A stretch of DNA of 64,000 nucleotides from Bacteroidetes bacterium UBA4416 (GTDB lineage: Bacteria; Bacteroidota; Bacteroidia; B-17B0; Aurantibacillaceae), in the NCBI GenBank assembly GCA_002390745.1, contig DGQK01000031.1:18512-82511 (forward strand). Direction: 5' to 3'. Both the position numbers and the translations under genes were made by a program. This document shows positions 25,252-33,250 of the stretch, one piece after another. Below the pieces are notes generated by a model. It saw only the letters and a list, made by a program, of their open reading frames with translations. It did no database searches and was not told the DNA's origin. The number at the start of each line of letters is the position of its first letter. Positions within the stretch are counted from its first letter, which is position 1.

Positions 25252-25545
25252 CCCTGGCACAAGTATTTATAACAGGTTTTGGCTTTTGTTTACCGCTGAA
25301 AAGCCTGTTTTCGCAGAAAAGAGGCACCAAGTTTACCAGTTATCCCGCAAAAATAACCACTTACAAAATCGCGATTTAATTTCGATATGAAAAGGCAATA
25401 TTTGCAGTGGAATAACGTGAATACACACGGAAAAGGGGCCAGAAACATTAACAAAAAGATAGTATTGGCTTATTGTTATTTAAAAACCTTTTTACTATGT
25501 TTGGCGTCATTCTAAAAATCAGAAACTAACTAAAAATCAATAATT
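25252..25545. other. Intergenic region before exbB
   Basis: 294 bp without a convincing gene. A weak dyad (AACAGG near 25271 with CCTGTT near 25309) could end the T9SS gene run. A 42-codon frame at 25387-25515 covers the exbB promoter and is judged spurious. The exbB promoter lies at 25473-25503. Confidence 0.5.
25473..25503 (+). promoter_or_regulatory. Promoter of the exbB-exbD-exbD-tonB operon
   Basis: TTG (25473-25475), 20 nt, then TATGTTTG (25496-25503) matches the Bacteroidota promoter consensus. It gives a predicted leader of about 36 nt before the exbB ATG at 25546. Confidence 0.75.
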
Positions 25546-26349
25546 ATGAAACAAAACAAAACATCAGGAGGTTTTCCACTAATCGTGTCCGCATTAGCGA
25601 TTGTAATTTGCCTTGTAATAGGTATCATCGTTTACAAATTTGTATTGGGAGCAGCCGGTAATTTTGATGCAGACGGTCCTGAAAAAGGTCACCCGTTGAA
25701 CTTCTTCGGTATCATGTACAAAGGTGGGTTTATTGTACCAATCCTCCTCGGAACTTTATTTACCGTATTGACATTCTTCTTCGAGCGTTTAATCACGATC
25801 CAAAAAGCAAACGGCCGCGGTGCTGCTGATAAATTTGTTGCCAAGATCAAAAACCTCGTAGCTTCAGGCGACCTGGATGCAGCTATCGCTGAGTGCGACA
25901 AACAGCAAGGCTCTTTAGGAAACGTTGTTCGCGAAGGCTTATTAAAATACAAATTCGTTGAGAACGATCCTACCATGGATAAAGAAGCAAAAGTAGCAGC
26001 GATCACCAAAGCACTCGAAGAAGCAACTGCGCTCGAATTGCCAATGTTATCCAAAAACTTAAGCGTGATCTCTACCTGTGCGTCTATCGGTACCCTCGTT
26101 GGTCTGATCGGAACGGTTGTAGGTATGATCCGTGCCTTCGGTGCCTTAGCTGCAGCTGGTACTCCTGATACAGCGGCTCTCGCAACAGGTATCTCCGAGG
26201 CCCTCGTAAACACACTGGTTGGTATCTTGTCTTCTGCTTTAGCGATCATTTTCTACAACTTCTTCTCAAACCGTGTGGATCAGATCACCTTTGCAATGGA
26301 CGAGGCTGGTTTCTCTATCGTACAGGAGTTCCAGACACGTGCAAAATAA
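25546..26349 (+). CDS. exbB: MotA/TolQ/ExbB proton channel family protein
   Basis: A 267-residue inner-membrane protein that forms the proton channel with ExbD and energises TonB. An N-terminal helix (LIVSALAIVICLVIGIIVYKF) is extra relative to short ExbB proteins and usual in Bacteroidota. A second helix (GGFIVPILLGTLFTVLTFFF) leads into a cytoplasmic loop (~85-165). The conserved pair of C-terminal helices carries ISTCASIGTLVGLIGTVVGM and GISEALVNTLVGILSSALAI. First gene of a four-gene operon ending in tonB, so TonB-type energy transfer rather than flagellar or Tol function is inferred. Confidence 0.95.
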   Translation: MKQNKTSGGFPLIVSALAIVICLVIGIIVYKFVLGAAGNFDADGPEKGHPLNFFGIMYKGGFIVPILLGTLFTVLTFFFERLITIQKANGRGAADKFVAKIKNLVASGDLDAAIAECDKQQGSLGNVVREGLLKYKFVENDPTMDKEAKVAAITKALEEATALELPMLSKNLSVISTCASIGTLVGLIGTVVGMIRAFGALAAAGTPDTAALATGISEALVNTLVGILSSALAIIFYNFFSNRVDQITFAMDEAGFSIVQEFQTRAK

Positions 26350-26417
26350 GTTCATCTTCCTTTATGGAAATGAAAGACCGATCGAATCTAAATACTAACA
26401 GAACTAATTAATAAGAC

Positions 26418-27098
26418 ATGGGAAAGATTAAAGTCGCAAAACACGCTCCGTCTATCGACATGACGCCGATGGTGGATCTGGCTTTCCTTCTGGTGACCTT
26501 CTTCATGCTCACGGCATCTTTCAGGATGGCTGAGCCTGTGGTGGTTGATCCTCCGGCGTCTCATTCGGATAAAACCTTGCCGGAGAATACCATCCTGGTA
26601 ACCGTTGATAATAACGGCAGGGCCTTTTTCGGGATCGGAAACGGTGAAGCAAAAATCAATGCCTTAGCCAAGATCAGCGAGAAATACGGAGTGAAGTTCA
26701 CAGCCGACCAGGTGAAGAAATTCGGTGGCTTATCCAGCTTCGGGGTTGAGGTGAAAGACCTGCCGCGTTACCTGGATGCTTCGGAGGCTGAGCGTTTGAG
26801 GTTCCAGCCTCAGAAAGGTGTTCCGCTCGACTCTTTGAATAACCAGCTGAAAGACTGGATCACTTATGGGGCAACAGAGTTGAATGTAATTTATACAAGG
26901 AACAGAGACGAAGCCAAGGAAAAGAATATCGAGTTTAAAGGTGAAAAGCCACGCTACGCGATCAAAGCAGATGCGAAGGCTAAATACATTTATGTAAAAG
27001 ATGTATTCAAAACCTTTACCGACATGAAAATTTATACCTTCAATCTGATCACGTCGATGGAAGGTGGAGAAACCAAGCCTGCAGGAGCAGGACATTAA
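26418..27098 (+). CDS. exbD: ExbD/TolR family biopolymer transport protein, copy 1
   Basis: A 226-residue protein. A short cytoplasmic N-terminus leads into one membrane helix with IDMTPMVDLAFLLVTFFMLT; Asp20 is the conserved proton-carrying residue. The periplasmic part (~40-226) is longer than in classical ExbD (~140) and carries an insert around 70-150. It lies 68 bp after exbB and 22 bp before the second exbD. Paired, non-identical ExbD proteins are common in this phylum. Confidence 0.94.
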   Translation: MGKIKVAKHAPSIDMTPMVDLAFLLVTFFMLTASFRMAEPVVVDPPASHSDKTLPENTILVTVDNNGRAFFGIGNGEAKINALAKISEKYGVKFTADQVKKFGGLSSFGVEVKDLPRYLDASEAERLRFQPQKGVPLDSLNNQLKDWITYGATELNVIYTRNRDEAKEKNIEFKGEKPRYAIKADAKAKYIYVKDVFKTFTDMKIYTFNLITSMEGGETKPAGAGH

Positions 27099-27120
27099 TA
27101 ACTAATTAAATTAACTTGAT

Positions 27121-27762
27121 ATGGCAGAGATAGCAGACAGTGGCGGTGGCGGTCATAAAAAAGGCGGTAAGAAGCGGGCCAAGAAACAAAGCACGCGTGT
27201 TGACATGACACCGATGGTGGATTTGGCCTTCTTATTATTGACCTTCTTCGTATTGACCTCAACCTTTAGTAAGCCAAAAAGCATGGAGTTGAGCTTACCG
27301 GCTGATCCACCTCCAAACAGCCCACCCCCACCTGAAATTAAAAAAGGTGTTACGTTTTTATTGACAAAAGATGACCGTATTTTTTATTATGTAGGTCAAT
27401 TTTACGGCCCGGAAAATGATAAAGGAAAACCGGCTACTCAATTATCTGAAACCAATTTTGGCCCGAACGGTTTACACAAATTACTTGCGGAACAAAATAA
27501 GTGGGCGATAGATGAGATTGAAAAGCTGACAGCACAAAACAAAGCAAAAACGCTGGCTGATAGTACTTTTAAGCGTCTCGCCGTGGAAAAAACAGCTGAT
27601 CCGAATGCAATCACTGTGCTTATCAAAACAGACGACCAGGCAACTTATAAAAATGCTATTGATATGCTGGATGAGCTAAAGATTAATAACGTTGGTAAGC
27701 GTGTCTTAGGTGTTGAGATGTCTGCGCCGGAATATGCATTATTACAAGAAAAAATCAAATAA
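27121..27762 (+). CDS. exbD: ExbD/TolR family biopolymer transport protein, copy 2
   Basis: A 213-residue paralogue of the preceding protein. The N-terminus is Gly/Lys-rich and basic, followed by VDMTPMVDLAFLLLTFFVLT with the proton-carrying Asp34. A proline-rich linker (PADPPPNSPPPPEIKKG) lies just outside the membrane, then a periplasmic domain. It ends 2 nt before the tonB start, so the two are tightly coupled. Codon use looks more AT-rich than that of tonB next to it. Confidence 0.94.
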   Translation: MAEIADSGGGGHKKGGKKRAKKQSTRVDMTPMVDLAFLLLTFFVLTSTFSKPKSMELSLPADPPPNSPPPPEIKKGVTFLLTKDDRIFYYVGQFYGPENDKGKPATQLSETNFGPNGLHKLLAEQNKWAIDEIEKLTAQNKAKTLADSTFKRLAVEKTADPNAITVLIKTDDQATYKNAIDMLDELKINNVGKRVLGVEMSAPEYALLQEKIK

Positions 27763-27764
27763 TC

Positions 27765-28571
27765 ATGGCAGGAAATTGGAATAGCGTAGTAGACGACTCC
27801 AGGAACGATATCGTTTTTGAAGGGCGTAACCAGAAGTACGGCGCGTACGACTTGCGTCGCAGGTACAACTGGACAGTCACCATCATCCTGGCAAGTATGG
27901 TTGGGACTTTATTGTTAGGGATGGGTGTAAAAGCCATCTTAGGATTAAGGGGGGAGGAAGTGGAAAAACAACCGGTGCTCGATATGACCACCATTGATTT
28001 GACACCGCCGCCGGCTGATAAAAACGAGCCACCGCCACCACCACCACCACCACCGCCACCGGTAATGGAAACAGTGAAATTCGTTCCTCCGGTGATCAAG
28101 GATGACGCGGTAGAAACCGATCCGCCTCCTCCTCAGGAAAAGCTGACGGAAACGAATGTCAGTACTGTGACTCAGGAAGGTGACGGGGATGCGGTTGTTG
28201 TTCCGAGCGAAGGCCCTACCGGCAACGGTGTGGTTGAGGAAAAAGCGCCGGAGATCTTTACCGTGGTAGAAGAGATGCCTGAGTTCCCGGGTGGGCCAAT
28301 GGAAATGATGAAGTACATTCAGAAGAACATTCAATACCCTCAAATGGCGAAAGAAGCCGGCTTAAGCGGTAAATGCTTCCTGAAATTCGTTGTAAACGGT
28401 AACGGTAACATCAGCGACGTACAGGTATTAAAAGGTGTTCCTGGCTGCCAGGAGTGCGATAAAGAAGCGATCCGCGTGGTGAAGTCCATGCCGAACTGGA
28501 AGCCGGGTAAACAAAACGGCCGCTCCGTGCCGGTATTCTTCAACTTACCGATCAACTTCCAGTTGAAATAA
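27765..28571 (+). CDS. tonB: Energy transducer TonB
   Basis: A 268-residue TonB. The N-terminal cytoplasmic segment (~1-40, with FEGRNQKYGAYDLRRRYN, typical of Bacteroidota) precedes one membrane helix (~43-62). A proline-rich periplasmic spacer has an uninterrupted run of about ten prolines near residue 90. The C-terminal TonB domain (~175-268) has MPEFPGGPMEMMKYI, IQYPQMAKEAGLSGK and DKEAIRVVKSMPNWKPG. It transmits proton-motive force to outer-membrane receptors; no SusC/TonB-dependent receptor lies in this window. A strong terminator follows. Confidence 0.95.
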   Translation: MAGNWNSVVDDSRNDIVFEGRNQKYGAYDLRRRYNWTVTIILASMVGTLLLGMGVKAILGLRGEEVEKQPVLDMTTIDLTPPPADKNEPPPPPPPPPPPVMETVKFVPPVIKDDAVETDPPPPQEKLTETNVSTVTQEGDGDAVVVPSEGPTGNGVVEEKAPEIFTVVEEMPEFPGGPMEMMKYIQKNIQYPQMAKEAGLSGKCFLKFVVNGNGNISDVQVLKGVPGCQECDKEAIRVVKSMPNWKPGKQNGRSVPVFFNLPINFQLK

Positions 28572-28590
28572 ACCTTTGTTTTAAACATTT

Positions 28591-28628
28591 AAAATCCTTC
28601 CCCAAAACCGGTGGAAGGATTTTTTTTA
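28591..28628 (+). terminator. Intrinsic terminator of the exb-tonB operon
   Basis: AAAATCCTTCC (28591-28601) pairs with GGAAGGATTTT (28613-28623), 11-nt loop, followed by a run of Ts. Confidence 0.92.
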
Positions 28629-28651
28629 AGCAAAGATTTATCATGCGTACT

Positions 28652-28695
28652 TTTGAGAGCCTCTGGCTCCCTTTGCTGGAGGCCAAAGTCAGAAC
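28652..28695 (+). repeat. Degenerate copy of hairpin repeat H1 (tentative)
   Basis: TTTTGAGAGCCTCT on the left and TGGAGGCCAAAGTCAGAAC on the right resemble the two arms of the H1 repeat (TTTCGAGAGCCTCA and TGAGGCTCTCGAAGTC). The stem is now broken to a few base pairs. It lies behind the exb-tonB terminator. Confidence 0.35.
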
Positions 28696-28769
28696 AGTTA
28701 AAGAGCCCCGGCGATTGATTTACAAGAAAAAACAATAGATCTATCCCCTTAACAAAATTCATTCATGCC

Positions 28770-29000
28770 ATGAAACGTCATCCAAACGAACTGATCAATC
28801 TGGCCTTCAGTGGCCTGATGGTTTTGGTAACCCTGACCGGGGCTATCCTGTTTTTATTTACCGATTTTTACAGCAACAGGGTCTGGGGAAAAAACCGCTA
28901 TATCCTGGCAGGTATCTTTCTGATCTATGCTGTATACAGATCCTACCGCATGAGCCTCACCATCAGAAGGAGCAAAGCGGAAGAAGGTGGAGAAGAATAA
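28770..29000 (+). CDS. Small two-helix membrane protein
   Basis: A 76-residue protein with two hydrophobic helices (LAFSGLMVLVTLTGAILFLF ~11-30, YILAGIFLIYAVYRSYRM ~44-61) and a charged tail ending EEGGEE. I do not recognise a named function. Similar small proteins lie between tonB and PstS-like genes in related genomes, so a role linked to the Exb/Ton envelope machinery is possible but unproven. It is 198 bp after tonB and beyond its terminator, so it may have its own promoter. Confidence 0.75.
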   Translation: MKRHPNELINLAFSGLMVLVTLTGAILFLFTDFYSNRVWGKNRYILAGIFLIYAVYRSYRMSLTIRRSKAEEGGEE

Positions 29001-29009
29001 ATTACCGGG

Positions 29010-29684
29010 TTAAATGAAGCGTGGTGTAAAGCCGCCCTGTGTACAGCCCGGAACGGGAATCAGGTTATCGCCGCTCTGGTCGATGCCGGCCAGGTTCATG
29101 ATGTTATTGTACCAGCTTTTCTTATAAGACGGATCGATGTCTGCAACTTTTACCAACACATGATAACCGCCTCGCGTTTCCAATACCGTGAGGCATGAAG
29201 GATTGATGAATGTTTTGATCTGCTCCAGGATTTGCGGGTCTTTCACGTCCACATCCACATCAATGTGATACTTATTGCTACACGACACCTGTATCTCGTT
29301 CATGGCTTCCTGTTGAGGATTAATGGTGTTATGACCCGCCTGGATTTTTTTGGCAAAATTCACCAGTGAGGAATAGGTAGCTTTCCAGAGATCGCGTGGG
29401 TTGACGCTAATGTAGAGGGCAAGCGCCTCCTGGGGAATGGGATTTCCGTTTTGCCTGTAAGATCCGACAGCACATTCGAGCTGCCGGATCTTATCAAATA
29501 GCATGTCTTTCCTGCTTGTAAAGCGTTTCAGCTGCTGCTTGTCGGACTTAATGACCGCGTCGCCGCTGAGGTACTTGCTGCGTGCAAGCAGGCTGATGTA
29601 ATACTGTTCCTGAGCATTGCACTCGGGCAGCCAGGCAATAAAGTTCTTAAGAAGCTGTTCGTCAAGAATAACCTGGTAGTTCAT
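29010..29684 (-). CDS. Conserved hypothetical protein with archaeo-eukaryotic-primase-like motifs
   Basis: A 224-residue soluble protein. Residues 1-130 are mostly helical with Lys/Arg-rich stretches (KSDKQQLKRFTSRKDMLFDK). Residues 138-224 contain alternating aspartates HIDVDVDV (Asp142, 144, 146), then a strand ending ETRGGYHVLVKV (His175), and near the end SGDNLIPVPGCTQGG. A DxD strand followed by an sxH strand recalls motifs I and II of archaeo-eukaryotic primase-polymerases; a clear motif III (hD) is not evident. The match is inferred from motifs only and could be coincidental. It lies 2 nt behind the TPR protein gene, so it is probably the last gene of that operon. Confidence 0.7.
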   Translation of the reverse strand: MNYQVILDEQLLKNFIAWLPECNAQEQYYISLLARSKYLSGDAVIKSDKQQLKRFTSRKDMLFDKIRQLECAVGSYRQNGNPIPQEALALYISVNPRDLWKATYSSLVNFAKKIQAGHNTINPQQEAMNEIQVSCSNKYHIDVDVDVKDPQILEQIKTFINPSCLTVLETRGGYHVLVKVADIDPSYKKSWYNNIMNLAGIDQSGDNLIPVPGCTQGGFTPRFI

Positions 29685-29686
29685 TC

Positions 29687-31339
29687 TTATTTCCCCTGAG
29701 GGCTTTTGAAAAACTCAACCGCTTTTTTATTGTTTGGATCGAGGTCGCGGATGATACCGAAATATTCTTTAGCCTTTGCATAGTCTTTGGTACTCACGGC
29801 ATAAAACCCTAAATATTCGCAAGCTTCAATCACGTTGGATTTATTGGCAGCCAGGGCATTCTGGGCTTTCACCAGTTCCAGGCCTTTTTCATAATATGGC
29901 TTTGCCAGCCATTTTTCGTTTTTCAAATCCTGCTGCACATTGGCTTTGCCCCTCCAGAAATAAGCGATCGCATAGTCAGGGCTTTTCTGCGCCAGGATAG
30001 AGAAGCAGGTATCGGCCTGGATAAATAATTGCAGCGCTTCCGCATCTTTTTTCTCACGCTGTTTTGCTCCGCCCTCATAGTAGTATGCGCGGCCAAAGTC
30101 GTACCAGTCTTGCAGTTGAAGGTTGTTCTTGTCGCCCGCTAATTTTTTGTTGTAGGCATCGATCGCTTTGGAATATTTTTTGGATTTCATGTAAGACTGT
30201 GCGATGGTCGTATTGATGTCGCCGGCCATTTTCGGGTCCATTGCCGCCGCTTTTTCCATTTCAATAATGCCAAGGCTGTCTTTACCTGTTTTGGAAAGGA
30301 GAATGCCTTTGTACTTGTAGTCGAGCGGGGAATATTTGAAATCAGGCCCTGCTTTTTCGAAGAAGGTATTGATGGCTTTCAGGCCTTTGGTGTAAGCTGC
30401 TGTATCGGTTTTGTTGCCAAGCTCGGCATAAGAGTGGCCCAGGTACCTGTCCAGGAATTTGCTGGTGCTTCCGGATTTCTGGAGGGCTTCGATCTCTGCA
30501 ACGGCTTCTGCATATTGCTTGTTGATGAACAGGAACTCCGCGTAGCGTTTGCGGGCGTCGTCGCTGTTATTCAGTTCCACATATTTTTTACCGGCCTGTA
30601 CGGCATTTGCTTTTTGTCCGGCGAGATTATAGATCTCTGCTTTTTCGAGGTAAGCCGGAGCATAGTTCGGGTCGATGGCTTCTGCCTGCTTGTACAGATC
30701 CAGGGCTAACTGGAAGTTACGGGCCCTTTTGTAAAGCTTGCCGGAGCGCAATACACCTTTCGGAGATTTTGGGTTCAGCTCCGTGGCTTTGTTGTATTCC
30801 TTGATGGCAGGGCCGCCGTCGGTAGGATTTTTTTCGAGTAGGGCATCGCCCATCAGAATGTGGTTCTCTGCATTTTTCGGCTCCAGCTTAATGGCTGCAT
30901 TCAGCAGGCTGATGGCTTCGTCCAGATTTTTATTTTCCGCGTTGATGTATACTTCCGCCGTTTTGCGCATGACCTCTGCGTTTTTGTTTGCCCCTAAGGT
31001 CGCTGCTTTGAAGAATTGTGTTTTGGCATCGGCAGTGTTTCCCTTGTACCAAAGGATCTTTCCTAAGCCCACATAATTGAGTGGGTAGGTCGCATTTACC
31101 TCCGCACCTTTTTTGTAAAAAATATTGGCAGAATCCAGATCGCCGTTTTGAAAATAATTTTCGCCGTAGTAAAAGTAGTTCTCTCCCTTGGCTGCGTCCT
31201 TGGCAATGAGAGCCCTGAATTCGGCTGCCGCTGCTTCATAGCGCTCGCTTTCTGTTTTGATAATAGCGTCCTGCAGGGATTGCGCAAAAGACATGTTGGT
31301 AAGAATAAGAGAGGATGCAATTAATGTGATCTTTTTCAT
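29687..31339 (-). CDS. Secreted tetratricopeptide-repeat protein
   Basis: A 550-residue TPR protein with a signal peptide (LIASSLILTNMSFAQ). At least ten TPR units are recognisable through residues ~25-545 (YFYYGENYFQNGDLDSA, NAENHILMGDALLEKNP, YAPAYLEKAEIYNLAGQ, KDYAKAKEYFGIIRDLDPNN). No catalytic domain is seen, so it is a periplasmic scaffold or assembly factor by inference. It lies between a small secreted protein gene and the primase-like gene on the same strand, next to the PstS-like lipoprotein gene and convergent with the exb-tonB block. That neighbourhood recurs in Bacteroidota as far as I recall. Confidence 0.88.
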   Translation of the reverse strand: MKKITLIASSLILTNMSFAQSLQDAIIKTESERYEAAAAEFRALIAKDAAKGENYFYYGENYFQNGDLDSANIFYKKGAEVNATYPLNYVGLGKILWYKGNTADAKTQFFKAATLGANKNAEVMRKTAEVYINAENKNLDEAISLLNAAIKLEPKNAENHILMGDALLEKNPTDGGPAIKEYNKATELNPKSPKGVLRSGKLYKRARNFQLALDLYKQAEAIDPNYAPAYLEKAEIYNLAGQKANAVQAGKKYVELNNSDDARKRYAEFLFINKQYAEAVAEIEALQKSGSTSKFLDRYLGHSYAELGNKTDTAAYTKGLKAINTFFEKAGPDFKYSPLDYKYKGILLSKTGKDSLGIIEMEKAAAMDPKMAGDINTTIAQSYMKSKKYSKAIDAYNKKLAGDKNNLQLQDWYDFGRAYYYEGGAKQREKKDAEALQLFIQADTCFSILAQKSPDYAIAYFWRGKANVQQDLKNEKWLAKPYYEKGLELVKAQNALAANKSNVIEACEYLGFYAVSTKDYAKAKEYFGIIRDLDPNNKKAVEFFKSPQGK

Positions 31340-31365
31340 CGTGTCTGTCTGGTATTAGTTAGAAA

Positions 31366-31923
31366 TTATTGTCTGATGTTAAGTTTTCCGCCTTTGATCT
31401 CAATAAAGAGCTGCTTGTTGATCTTTCCTTCCAGTCCCGCTATGCTAAGCTTTCCGGGCTCAAGGGCCAGGAGGAAATCGATTCTGTAGTTCTTGGTTTG
31501 CGGGTTGTCGGAATAGTTAACAGGGTCAAACTGCGCCACGCAGTTTACACTCAGGTTGTTGATGCTTAGCTGCCCCGGCATGGTGTATAGCTTTTCGTCG
31601 TCGATCTGCTGGTTGAATAAAAAAAGCTTATCGCTCAGGTTTGCCTTAAAGAGAATGTATTGAGTTCCTTTGCTCTGCAGGGCACTGTCGAGCGCCGGAT
31701 CTCCGGTGCTGAGTTTAAAGGCATCGGTCCGGACCTGGAAATCGCCATTGGTGGTATTCAGGATAATGTACGAGTAATCGGTGGATGCCTCGAACACTTT
31801 TTGAAACTTATCTTCCGATCGGATCACCATACGGGATTCGGAAAACACATCTCCCGGGTCTTGCGCGTTCAGGGCGGAGGTCAGAAGAAAAACAGCGATG
31901 AATATGCCAGATAGTTTTTTCAA
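31366..31923 (-). CDS. Secreted protein of unknown function
   Basis: A 185-residue protein with a signal peptide (IFIAVFLLTSALNAQ). The rest is predicted mainly beta: FQKVFEASTDYSYIILNTTN, FQVRTDAF, QYILFKANLSDKLFLFNQ, INNLSVNCVAQFDP, RIDFLLALEPGKLSI. The pattern of short alternating strands with a final LNIRQ is reminiscent of YceI-like periplasmic barrels, but I do not claim that family. It lies 26 bp upstream of the TPR gene on the same strand and probably belongs to the same transcript. Confidence 0.72.
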   Translation of the reverse strand: MKKLSGIFIAVFLLTSALNAQDPGDVFSESRMVIRSEDKFQKVFEASTDYSYIILNTTNGDFQVRTDAFKLSTGDPALDSALQSKGTQYILFKANLSDKLFLFNQQIDDEKLYTMPGQLSINNLSVNCVAQFDPVNYSDNPQTKNYRIDFLLALEPGKLSIAGLEGKINKQLFIEIKGGKLNIRQ

Positions 31924-32067
31924 ATTTCAGGTTTTACAAAAGCGTTAAAATACAGTTTTTAAAAATCAATTTACCTGCCAATACGGTATTTACAGGCCAA
32001 TTTGAGTCTAAATTTAACATAATTTTTACCTTGGTAAGAATCGGGTTTCGTTTTTTATGGACAGAGA

Positions 32068-32991
32068 TTAACGACTTCCAATTGGTGTCATATCAACCTC
32101 AATGAGGCGCTCTTCCTGCCTGGTGGGGGCAAGGCCCTGTTTCAGGAACATGAGCTGGCCTTTTTCGCCGGCAATAAACGTTTCGATGCCTTTTCCGAGG
32201 CTGAACTCCGGCGAGCGGCGGATGATGCAAATGCTGCGGCAGAAAGGGTAATCACCTGTAGCAATGTTTGACTGGTCGGGCATGTAGGCCAGTTTTGCAT
32301 CGCCGCGGGAAACCGCGAGGATCTTTACTTGTTGCAGAAATTCTTTGGTCGTACGGTCGTCCTTATCACTGAGCCAGGCATAATCGCATACGCCGATGCT
32401 ATTGGCGGAAGCGCCAACCGCATGGATGAGCTCGGGCGTGTTAGCGACTGCCGAGCAGTTTTTTCCGAAGTTTCCGGCCGGCACCAGCGAATCCTTGAGC
32501 TGGCGGGTGCTTCCTGAGTTCTGGTTGTCGAAGATAACGCTGATGTGCTTGCCTTTTACATAGAGAGAATCATTCCCTTTGAGGATCTCCGTGAGCATTG
32601 CTACCGAAATCGTAGAATCCGGAAAAGAAACAGGGACAACAAAAGCGATGGCATCTCTGGCTACGACAGAGCTTTCCGGGTAAATATTCTTTGCCTTGAA
32701 TTGCTGCATCTCTTTTTCGCTGAGCATGCGCGTAATGGCAATGACCTTGCAGCTGTCGTTGTACAGGGCTTCTATGCAGGCTTTTTCGTTGGACGGAACC
32801 GTGGTGATGACCGCGTTTTTGTAGGTGGCTTTGAAGGTGAACACCTGGTTCTCGATATGTAGCCTGAGGCCTTCGTCGTAGAAAATTCTGAGATTGCCCG
32901 TGGTCGGCGAATCTTTTTTGGTGATGTCGTCTTTCATGCCGCAGGAAGCGAACAGGACAGAAAGCAGGCCGATGGCGAAGAATGGTTTCAT
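32068..32991 (-). CDS. PstS-like phosphate-binding lipoprotein
   Basis: A 307-residue periplasmic binding protein with a lipobox (LSVLFASC, Cys17). The type II fold is indicated by GNLRIFYDEGLRLHIENQV, CKVIAITRMLSEKEMQQF, DAIAFVVP, the PstS-type NQNSGSTRQLKDS, ANSIGVCDYAWLSD and the RRSPEFSLGKGIETFI end. No pstC, pstA, pstB or phoU lies nearby, so it may act as a stand-alone binding or signalling protein rather than a transporter part. A TAATTTTG box at 33019-33012 is the likely -7 element, 20 nt before the ATG. Confidence 0.85.
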   Translation of the reverse strand: MKPFFAIGLLSVLFASCGMKDDITKKDSPTTGNLRIFYDEGLRLHIENQVFTFKATYKNAVITTVPSNEKACIEALYNDSCKVIAITRMLSEKEMQQFKAKNIYPESSVVARDAIAFVVPVSFPDSTISVAMLTEILKGNDSLYVKGKHISVIFDNQNSGSTRQLKDSLVPAGNFGKNCSAVANTPELIHAVGASANSIGVCDYAWLSDKDDRTTKEFLQQVKILAVSRGDAKLAYMPDQSNIATGDYPFCRSICIIRRSPEFSLGKGIETFIAGEKGQLMFLKQGLAPTRQEERLIEVDMTPIGSR

Positions 32992-33011
32992 AGCTGTGGT
33001 TTGTGGCTTAT

Positions 33012-33019
33012 CAAAATTA
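33012..33019 (-). promoter_or_regulatory. Putative -7 box of the PstS-like gene
   Basis: The minus strand reads TAATTTTG, matching TAnnTTTG, 20 nt before the start codon at 32991. No clear -33 TTG is visible. Confidence 0.45.
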
Positions 33020-33121
33020 GCTAATTTTTTTAAACCGGCCTGCCGGACTTTATATCTGGCAGAAATCTGCTGCTATGTGGTAAGGCCCGGGATTTGGTAC
33101 ACCTCGTCTGTGAATGGAGTT

Positions 33122-33212
33122 GCGCCAGGGACCAGGCGATATGTCTGAGCTCCTTTGCTTGTCCCGAAGGGCAGGTAAAGAGCGAGTCGCAAGGGCCCGC
33201 CCGGGCGCCCAA
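33122..33212 (-). repeat. Dispersed repeat family R1, copy 2
   Basis: In the minus orientation it starts TTGGGCGCCCGGGCGGG and ends TCCCTGGCGC, aligning along ~91 bp with copy 1 at 9704-9794. The central inverted repeat has a CCCTTCGGG core instead of CCCTGCGGG. It lies between sufS and the PstS-like gene, both on the minus strand. Confidence 0.7.
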
Positions 33213-33250
33213 ACACAAGGAGAAATTAAGCTTATCAATACGTAGTAGTA

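Noticed and set aside
25387..25515. A 42-codon frame starting ATGAAAAGGC
   Set aside because: It covers the exbB promoter elements and has no conserved features.
32068..32991. A phosphate ABC transport operon
   Set aside because: Only the binding-protein-like gene is present; pstC, pstA, pstB and phoU are absent on both sides.
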